In this document: piece after piece, positions 59,136 through 64,000 of the stretch
Numbering within the stretch: position 1 is the stretch's first letter
How the letters are laid out: the number at the start of each line of letters is the position of its first letter
Origin: Fundicoccus_A sp052115865
Lineage (GTDB): Bacteria > Bacillota > Bacilli > Lactobacillales > Aerococcaceae
Reading direction: 5' to 3'
Length of the DNA stretch: 64,000 bases
Assembly: GCF_052115865.1 (NCBI RefSeq)
Contig: NZ_JBQKME010000005.1
Coordinates: 103,701-167,700 of the forward strand
Translations under genes and position numbers: made by a program
The notes under the pieces: model-generated
What the model saw: only the letters and a program-made list of their open reading frames with translations
What the model was told of the DNA's origin: nothing
Database searches by the model: none

Positions 59136-60140
59136 CTAAAATAAATTCGTACTGTGTACATGACGGACAACATAATCAGGGTTAATAAAAGTTAAGGCAT
59201 TATTGATTACTGTAGGTGCTTCACCAAATCCTGTAGCGATTATTTGAACTTTCCCAGGATAACTAGCAATATCACCAATCGCATAGATTCCTGGAATATT
59301 TGTCTCAAATTGATGATTAACAATGAATTGATTGCGATGCGACTCAAGTCCCCAATGACTTAATGTACCTAGAGATGATGAAAAACCATAATTAACAATA
59401 AATTCATCAATATCTAAGGTTAAAAACTCATTTGTTTTGTTTTGTTTTAACTTCACTTGCTTGATACGATTTCCATCACCGATTAATTCATGGGGAGAAT
59501 AGGGCGTAAGGATTTCGACAGATGACTGTTCAAGTAACTTTACATTGTATTCGAGTGCGCGGAACTGTGGGCGACGGTGAACGATATAAACTTTTGCTGC
59601 AATAGGTTCTAATGTTAATGCCCAATCAACTGCCGAATCGCCACCTCCACAAATGGCAACAACACGATCAGAAAAATGATTGATTTGATTAACGTAATAA
59701 TGTAAGTTCGTTTCTTCATATTGTTCAGCTTGATCCAACTTTAATTTTCGAGGACTAAACGCACCATTACCTGCTGCAACAATAATTGTTTTGGTGTAAT
59801 GTTTTCCTTTATTGGTATGGATAATGAAATTTTCTTCATTAGAAGATGCAGTTATATTTTCTAATTCAATCGCTTCTTCGCCTAAACAAAAGGTAACATC
59901 AACTCGTTCAAGTTGTTTAATGAGATTATTCGTCAATTCCTGTCCCGTAATTTGTGGATGTGCTGGAATATCATAAATAAATTTTTCGGGATACAAGTGA
60001 GCAGGTTGCCCACCGAGTAATTCTAAACTATCTACAATTTTAACAGATGCTTGACGCATGTTGGCATAAAAAGCAGTGAATAAGCCAACAGGTCCTCCAC
60101 CTATAATAGTAATATCATAAACATTTTGCTGATTGGTCAC
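59136..60140 (-). CDS. Ferredoxin-NADP reductase, thioredoxin-reductase-like (YumC type)
   Basis: This 334-residue flavoprotein has the FAD motif TIIGGGPVGLFTAFYANMRQ near residues 11-30, LGGQPAHLYPEKFIYDIPA near 42-60, the NADPH motif VAICGGGDSAVDWALTL near 163 and a C-terminal GIYAIGDIASYPGKVQIIATGFGEAP. It lacks the CxxC of thioredoxin reductase, which fits the type 2 ferredoxin/flavodoxin reductase family. It passes electrons between NADPH and ferredoxin or flavodoxin. AGGAAGAGG precedes the ATG. It lies in a minus-strand trio with pgpA and DUF212. Confidence 0.93.
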   Translation of the reverse strand: MTNQQNVYDITIIGGGPVGLFTAFYANMRQASVKIVDSLELLGGQPAHLYPEKFIYDIPAHPQITGQELTNNLIKQLERVDVTFCLGEEAIELENITASSNEENFIIHTNKGKHYTKTIIVAAGNGAFSPRKLKLDQAEQYEETNLHYYVNQINHFSDRVVAICGGGDSAVDWALTLEPIAAKVYIVHRRPQFRALEYNVKLLEQSSVEILTPYSPHELIGDGNRIKQVKLKQNKTNEFLTLDIDEFIVNYGFSSSLGTLSHWGLESHRNQFIVNHQFETNIPGIYAIGDIASYPGKVQIIATGFGEAPTVINNALTFINPDYVVRHVHSTNLF

Positions 60141-60178
60141 TGTATTCCTCTTCCTATGTGTGCGTATAAAATATTTTT

Positions 60179-60715
60179 TTATTGAACAAAGTACAATGCG
60201 ATACTACGTACAACAATAGCAACAATAGAACCTGTAAAAACACCTACTATAACTTCGGTTGGTTTATGACCGAGATATTTATTGATAATCATTTTTTCAT
60301 AATCTTCTAAGGCATAGTCTTGTACTAAAGGATGGGCATCTTCGGTATTGGCTGCATGTTTTTTTCTTTCATTTGAGAGGTGTAAATCACCATTTTCTAA
60401 ATAGTCTCTGGCAATAGCATCTAGGACAATCCCTTGTTCGCCGCTTTGTCGACGAACACCCATCGAGTCAAACATAATGATAACACCAAAAATAGTTGCA
60501 ATGGCTACGAATGGTGATGAAAAGCCGTATTCTAAAATTAAGGCTGTAATCAAACTACTTACAGCTGCCGAGTGGGAACTTGGCATACCACCTGTTGAAG
60601 TGACGAGCTGAATGCTTACATGCTTTCCCTTAGTAAAATATGCTATAGGGTATTTGATTACTTGGGTGAAAATGATTGCCATGATTGATGTGATTAAAGG
60701 AAGGTTCATCTGCAA
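60179..60715 (-). CDS. Divergent PAP2 family membrane protein (DUF212, YuiD)
   Basis: This 178-residue membrane protein has QVIKYPIAYFTKGKHVSIQLVTSTGGMPSSHSAAVSSLITALI near residues 19-61, including the SSHSA phosphatase-like motif, FDSMGVRRQSGEQG near 87 and a C-terminal LGHKPTEVIVGVFTGSIVAIVV. PAP2 enzymes remove phosphate from lipid or polyprenyl phosphates; the DUF212 branch has no assigned substrate. GGAGGA lies about 6 bp before the ATG. It starts a minus-strand unit with ferredoxin-NADP reductase and pgpA, all membrane or redox functions. Confidence 0.9.
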   Translation of the reverse strand: MQMNLPLITSIMAIIFTQVIKYPIAYFTKGKHVSIQLVTSTGGMPSSHSAAVSSLITALILEYGFSSPFVAIATIFGVIIMFDSMGVRRQSGEQGIVLDAIARDYLENGDLHLSNERKKHAANTEDAHPLVQDYALEDYEKMIINKYLGHKPTEVIVGVFTGSIVAIVVRSIALYFVQ

Positions 60716-60872
60716 ATTTTCCTCCTCTGATAAATTTAATTACTATATTATCATAACAAATAATTTCTCTAAAAACAGTAATAATAATTGAGAAAATAGA
60801 AGTTATTTAAGATTAAGGGCAGATAGTGTATAATGGAAATAGAATTTATTTTATATGAAAAGGAGATTAATT

Positions 60873-61457
60873 ATGGCAGTTTTTCCACAATTAGAACTAA
60901 ATAATGTAGAACCTACTGTTGTTTTACATACGAATAAAGGGGATATCGAACTTGTTTTATATCCTGAACAAGCACCAAAAACAGTAGAAAACTTTCTTGG
61001 TTTAGCTAAAGAAAATTACTATAATGGTGTTATTTTTCACCGTGTTATAGAAGATTTCATGATTCAAGGTGGAGATCCAACAGGTACTGGAATGGGTGGC
61101 GAAAGTTTTTATGGTGAGAGTTTTGAGGATGAATTCTCAAATCAACTATTCAACCTTAAAGGAGCCTTATCAATGGCTAATGCTGGACCAAATACCAATG
61201 GAAGCCAATTTTTCATTGTAACAGCACCAACAGTGCCAGCTCAAATGCTAGGGCAATTAAAAGCAGCAGGATTCCCAGAAGAAATTATTAAAGCCTATGA
61301 ACAAAATGGTGGAACACCATGGCTTGATCACCGTCATACCGTTTTTGGCCATGTTACTAAAGGATTTGAAACAGTTGAAGCGATTAATACAACTGAAACA
61401 GGACGACAAGATAAACCAGTGGAAGATATTGTCATTGAATCTATTGAAATTTTATAA
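60873..61457 (+). CDS. ppiB: Peptidyl-prolyl cis-trans isomerase, cyclophilin type
   Basis: This 194-residue cyclophilin speeds proline isomerisation in the cytoplasm. The start is the ATG at 60873 (MAVFPQLELNN), with AAAGGAGA 6 bp upstream; the ATG at 60855 gives six extra residues and puts the ribosome binding site inside the gene. VIFHRVIEDFMIQGGDPTGTGMGGESF near residue 54, LSMANAGPNTNGSQFFIVTAP near 100 and HTVFGHVTKGFETVEAI near 155 contain the active-site Arg, Gln, Phe and His. An insertion around 120-145 is common in Lactobacillales PpiB. A TGTATAAT promoter element lies at 60827-60834. Confidence 0.95.
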   Translation: MAVFPQLELNNVEPTVVLHTNKGDIELVLYPEQAPKTVENFLGLAKENYYNGVIFHRVIEDFMIQGGDPTGTGMGGESFYGESFEDEFSNQLFNLKGALSMANAGPNTNGSQFFIVTAPTVPAQMLGQLKAAGFPEEIIKAYEQNGGTPWLDHRHTVFGHVTKGFETVEAINTTETGRQDKPVEDIVIESIEIL

Positions 61458-61491
61458 ACAATAGATAAGTTGTTACAAGGAGTTTGATTAG

Positions 61492-61899
61492 ATGGAAGAT
61501 ACTTTTTCAATTGGTGATGTTGTTGTAGGAGAAGTAACAGGTATTCAAAACTATGGGGTATTTGTTAAATTATCCAATGAACAACAAGGACTTATTCATA
61601 TTTCAGAATGCAAACATGGCTATATGGCTAATTTAGATGGATTTATCGAACTAGGTCAAAAAGTAAAAGTCATGGTTGTAGATATTGATGAATATACAGA
61701 AAAAATAAGTTTATCTATCCGTACATTAATGAAGCTAAATGATCCACCACATGCTGCAAGACTCAAAAAAATCCGCCGTAAAAACTTACCAAATATAGGT
61801 TTTTCTAGTATAAATAAGCAATTACCAAAATGGATTGATGAAGCATTAACTGCAATTGAAACGGATCGTTTTAATTTAAAAAAGTATAGAGGAGAATAG
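61492..61899 (+). CDS. S1-domain RNA-binding regulator (YugI/CvfD type)
   Basis: This 135-residue protein has one S1 RNA-binding domain at residues 4-77: FSIGDVVVGEVTGIQNYGVFVKLSNEQQGLIHISECKHGYM, then GQKVKVMVVDIDEYTEKISLSIRTL. A basic region (ARLKKIRRKN) and a short C-terminal segment follow. This is the layout of general stress protein 13/YugI and CvfD, which are post-transcriptional regulators in Firmicutes. AAGGAG is its ribosome binding site. It lies 2 bp before pgi; the pairing of this gene with pgi is also seen in Bacillus and Lactobacillales. Confidence 0.9.
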   Translation: MEDTFSIGDVVVGEVTGIQNYGVFVKLSNEQQGLIHISECKHGYMANLDGFIELGQKVKVMVVDIDEYTEKISLSIRTLMKLNDPPHAARLKKIRRKNLPNIGFSSINKQLPKWIDEALTAIETDRFNLKKYRGE

Positions 61900-61901
61900 T
61901 T

Positions 61902-63245
61902 ATGGGACATATACAGTTTGATTACAGTAAGGCAACATCCTTTTTCTCAGACCATGAATTGGAGCAGTTACAACCTTACGTTAAAGTAGCAGATGAATTA
62001 TTGAGAAGTCAAAAAGGTGCTGGAGGGGAATTTACAGATTGGGTAGAATGGCCAACAGAATATGATAAAGAAGAATTCGCTGCAATCAAAGCCGCTACAG
62101 AAAAAATAAAAAGTGATTCTGAAGTATTAGTCGTTATTGGTATTGGAGGATCTTACTTAGGTGCTCGTGCAGCCATTGAATTTTTAAATGACTCTTTCTA
62201 CAATATTAAAGCAGGTAAAATTGGTCAACCACAAGTATTGTTTGCAGGAAACAATATTAGTTCGACTTATTTACATGATTTACTTGATTTAATTGGTGAT
62301 CGCGATTTTTCTATTAATATCATTTCTAAATCAGGTACGACAACAGAACCTGCCATTGCATTCCGTGTATTAAAAGAAAAATTAATTAATAAATACGGAG
62401 CAGAAGAAGCCAAAAAACGTATTTATGCTACAACTGATAAAGCAAAAGGTGCTTTAAAAGATGAAGCTAATAAAGAAGGTTACCAATCATTTGTTATCCC
62501 AGATGGTATTGGTGGTCGCTTTACTGTTTTAACAGCAGTAGGTTTATTACCTATCGCAGTAACAGGTGCAGACATCGATCAATTAATGCAAGGTGCTTTA
62601 GACGCTTCAAATGAATATAGAAGTGCTGATTTACAAGAAAACGAAGCTTATCAATATGCTGTGATAAGAAATTTACTCCATCGTAAAGGTAAAGACATTG
62701 AGTTATTAGTTAATTATGAACCAGCACTACAATACTTTAGTGAGTGGTGGAAACAATTATATGGAGAGTCAGAAGGAAAAGACTTTAAAGGAATATTCCC
62801 AGCAAGTGCTAATTTCTCGACAGACCTTCACTCAATTGGTCAAACCATCCAAGAAGGTAAACGCAATATTTTCGAAACTGTTATTAAAGTAGAAGAGCCA
62901 CGTCATGAAGTAATCATTCCTAGTCAAGAAAGTGACTTAGATGGATTAGGTTATTTACAAGGTCAAACTTTAGACTTTGTTAATACAAAAGCCTATCAAG
63001 GAACATTATTAGCCCATACGGATGGACAAGTACCTAATTTACTATTAACAATTCCAGCATTAGATGCTTATACATTAGGACACTTAATTTATTTCTTTGA
63101 GATTGCTGTAGCTATTTCAGGTTATTTAAACGGTGTAAATCCATTTGACCAACCAGGAGTAGAAGCATACAAAAAGAATATGTTCGCTCTATTAGGTAAA
63201 CCAGGTTTCGAAGATCTAGCAAAAGAGCTAGAAGAACGCCTTTAA
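61902..63245 (+). CDS. pgi: Glucose-6-phosphate isomerase
   Basis: Pgi interconverts glucose 6-phosphate and fructose 6-phosphate in glycolysis. The 447-residue length fits the Gram-positive short form. VIGIGGSYLGARAAIEFL near residue 78, ISKSGTTTEPAIAFR near 140, the IGGRFTVLTAVGLLP motif near 203, GESEGKDFKGIFPASANFSTDLHS near 288 with the catalytic Glu, and QPGVEAYKKNMFALLG near 415 with the catalytic Lys are all present. AGAGGAGA lies about 6 bp before the ATG. It is the last gene before the non-coding stretch that leads to the rRNA operon. Confidence 0.96.
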   Translation: MGHIQFDYSKATSFFSDHELEQLQPYVKVADELLRSQKGAGGEFTDWVEWPTEYDKEEFAAIKAATEKIKSDSEVLVVIGIGGSYLGARAAIEFLNDSFYNIKAGKIGQPQVLFAGNNISSTYLHDLLDLIGDRDFSINIISKSGTTTEPAIAFRVLKEKLINKYGAEEAKKRIYATTDKAKGALKDEANKEGYQSFVIPDGIGGRFTVLTAVGLLPIAVTGADIDQLMQGALDASNEYRSADLQENEAYQYAVIRNLLHRKGKDIELLVNYEPALQYFSEWWKQLYGESEGKDFKGIFPASANFSTDLHSIGQTIQEGKRNIFETVIKVEEPRHEVIIPSQESDLDGLGYLQGQTLDFVNTKAYQGTLLAHTDGQVPNLLLTIPALDAYTLGHLIYFFEIAVAISGYLNGVNPFDQPGVEAYKKNMFALLGKPGFEDLAKELEERL

Positions 63246-63276
63246 AATAAATATCTCTGCAAAGTGAGCAATACTA

Positions 63277-63305
63277 TTGCCTGGTAATCGCTTACATGCT
63301 ATAAT
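63277..63305 (+). promoter_or_regulatory. Promoter in the pgi-rRNA intergenic region
   Basis: TTGCCT at 63277-63282, a 17-bp spacer and TATAAT at 63300-63305, preceded by TGC (extended -10). No coding frame follows on the plus strand. Confidence 0.75.
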
Positions 63306-63311
63306 GTTTAT

Positions 63312-63645
63312 ACAGGAATAGGAAGGAATCCTAATCCCGTCGTTGCAAGAGTATATGATGTCGCTGCTAAACAAATATATATGTGTTGTTTTATGTAGAT
63401 GCGTAGCAATTAGAAGAGTAATAGATAACAAGTCAAAAATACTTAAAGAATCGCTAGTCAAAATGCCTTAGATCAAGATATGTAACTGAATCGATTTAGC
63501 GACATCGAATGAGAGAGTTATTCTTGCATGAGTTAATTGAAAATTGAAGTGGTTGGTAGTTTGCTTTTTAAACAGCTAAATACATTAAATTTTCAATTAA
63601 CAATATAGAGGGTCTCGTATTATTTTGAGACTCTCTATCTTTTTT
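63312..63645 (+). ncRNA. Candidate structured non-coding RNA, about 330 nt
   Basis: A strong promoter, no plus-strand reading frame and a strong terminator frame this stretch. Paired elements include GATGTCGCT (63357-63365) with AGCGACATC (63498-63506), extended by TAAA/TTTA; TGCAAGA near 63344 with TCTTGCA near 63521; and a perfect 14-bp stem GTTAATTGAAAATT (63532-63545) with AATTTTCAATTAAC (63588-63601) that continues inward with mismatches. The nested long-range pairing argues for a folded RNA. I do not recognise tmRNA, RNase P, SRP or 6S RNA signatures. Confidence 0.5.
63604..63645 (+). terminator. Terminator upstream of the rRNA operon
   Basis: ATAGAGGGTCTC pairs with GAGACTCTCTAT (one G-U pair), loop of 10, followed by CTTTTTT. 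Confidence 0.9.
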
Positions 63646-63655
63646 AAAAAAGTGC

Positions 63656-63685
63656 TTGACTTTTATTATTGCCAGATGGTATATT
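63656..63685 (+). promoter_or_regulatory. rRNA operon promoter P1
   Basis: TTGACT at 63656-63661, an 18-bp spacer and TATATT at 63680-63685. Confidence 0.8.
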
Positions 63686-63763
63686 ATTTCTTGTCCTCTG
63701 GGACACGATTTAATGCTTAATTAATTGTTTTGAATTTTTTCTTAAAAAATTTAAAAATAAGTG

Positions 63764-63792
63764 TTGACTTAAATCTAACTAGATGATATTAT
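63764..63792 (+). promoter_or_regulatory. rRNA operon promoter P2
   Basis: TGTTGACT with TTGACT at 63764-63769, a 17-bp spacer and TATTAT at 63787-63792. A GTTGC/GCAAC hairpin follows at about 63800-63831. Confidence 0.8.
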
Positions 63793-63870
63793 TATTTTCG
63801 TTGCTGCAAGAGACCAAAAGCTCGCGCAACAGTCGCTGAAAAAAGATTTTAAAATAAATCAAAAAAACAG

Positions 63871-63899
63871 TTGACACCCAAAACAGAACATAGTAATAT
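63871..63899 (+). promoter_or_regulatory. rRNA operon promoter P3
   Basis: TTGACA at 63871-63876, a 17-bp spacer and TAATAT at 63894-63899. Confidence 0.85.
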
Positions 63900-64000
63900 A
63901 TAGAAGTTGTCACTTGGACAACAAAGCTCATTGAAAACTGAACAAAGACAAACACCAAATTTTGTGAGGGTTCGTTTTATAACGAACACAACCGAATAAA
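63900..64000 (+). other. rRNA operon leader with box A-like element
   Basis: After P3 come a small hairpin GTTGTC/GACAAC (63906-63922) and GCTCATTGAAAACTGAACAA (from 63926), the antitermination box A-like leader sequence seen before 16S genes in Firmicutes. The 16S gene itself must begin just beyond base 64000; no mature rRNA sequence is seen in the window. Confidence 0.8.

Noticed and set aside
63228..63461. A 77-codon minus-strand frame after pgi
   Set aside because: It overlaps the promoter and the 5' part of the candidate RNA, has no ribosome binding site and resembles no family.
63312..63645. tmRNA, RNase P RNA or 6S RNA identity for the pgi-rrn RNA
   Set aside because: No tag-peptide frame, no RNase P conserved core and no clear 6S central bubble could be identified by eye; left unassigned.

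Overview
The window is an AT-rich chromosomal segment of a low-GC Gram-positive bacterium of the order Lactobacillales. The evidence is the type II fatty-acid cluster headed by a FabT-type repressor and using FabK as enoyl reductase, the Lactobacillales-like ftsW-ylbG-rsmD-coaD-comEA-comEC run, the pdhABCD operon, GGAGG-type ribosome binding sites and class 1 sigma-A promoters. Family level (for example Aerococcaceae or Carnobacteriaceae) is a guess from overall flavour only. No phage, insertion sequence or CRISPR array is seen. Almost all of the window is core chromosome.

Layout. 1-5.5 kb: end of tlyA, recN, a glycerophosphodiesterase, miaA, hflX and def. 5.6-6.5 kb: a tRNA-Arg with its own promoter, a five-copy 42-bp tandem repeat, and a short promoter-hairpins-terminator unit that looks like a small RNA. 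6.5-7.9 kb: gdhA. 8-17.7 kb: fabT-fabH-acpP-fabK-fabD-fabG-fabF-accB-fabZ-accC-accD-accA, a full malonyl-CoA and fatty-acid elongation operon behind a 15-bp-arm palindrome that should be the FabT operator. 18-23.8 kb: oppABCDF peptide importer. 24.2-29.4 kb: pyruvate dehydrogenase. 29.6-33.8 kb: ArsR-type regulator, UPF0223 protein, an inositol-monophosphatase-family protein, typA and sodA. 34-36.7 kb: ftsW, ylbG, rsmD, coaD. 36.8-38.5 kb: a minus-strand ABC-F ATPase with a leader ending in an intrinsic terminator placed directly before its ribosome binding site. 38.6-42.9 kb: comEA-comEC, a GNAT acetyltransferase and a TraX-like membrane protein. 42.97-43.44 kb: a second, unrelated-looking 42-bp repeat array. 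43.5-48.3 kb: a quinone oxidoreductase, a GT8 glycosyltransferase and a four-gene MhqR-type quinone/catechol detoxification operon. 48.4-53 kb: cell-surface genes, namely a deacetylase lipoprotein, a LivJ-type binding protein behind a leucine-rich leader peptide and terminator, a CAP-domain protein and a lipase-like hydrolase. 53-60.7 kb: degV, a PssA-like membrane protein with a degraded active site, and the yunD-yutD-yutF-DUF1461 run facing pgpA, ferredoxin-NADP reductase and a DUF212 protein. 60.8-63.2 kb: ppiB, an S1-domain protein and pgi. 63.25-64 kb: a possible 330-nt structured RNA, then three strong tandem promoters and the leader of an rRNA operon whose 16S gene starts just beyond the window.

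The most interesting content is regulatory RNA and repeats rather than new protein systems: the leucine leader-peptide attenuator before the binding protein, the ABC-F attenuator, two candidate non-coding RNAs and two separate 42-bp tandem arrays.
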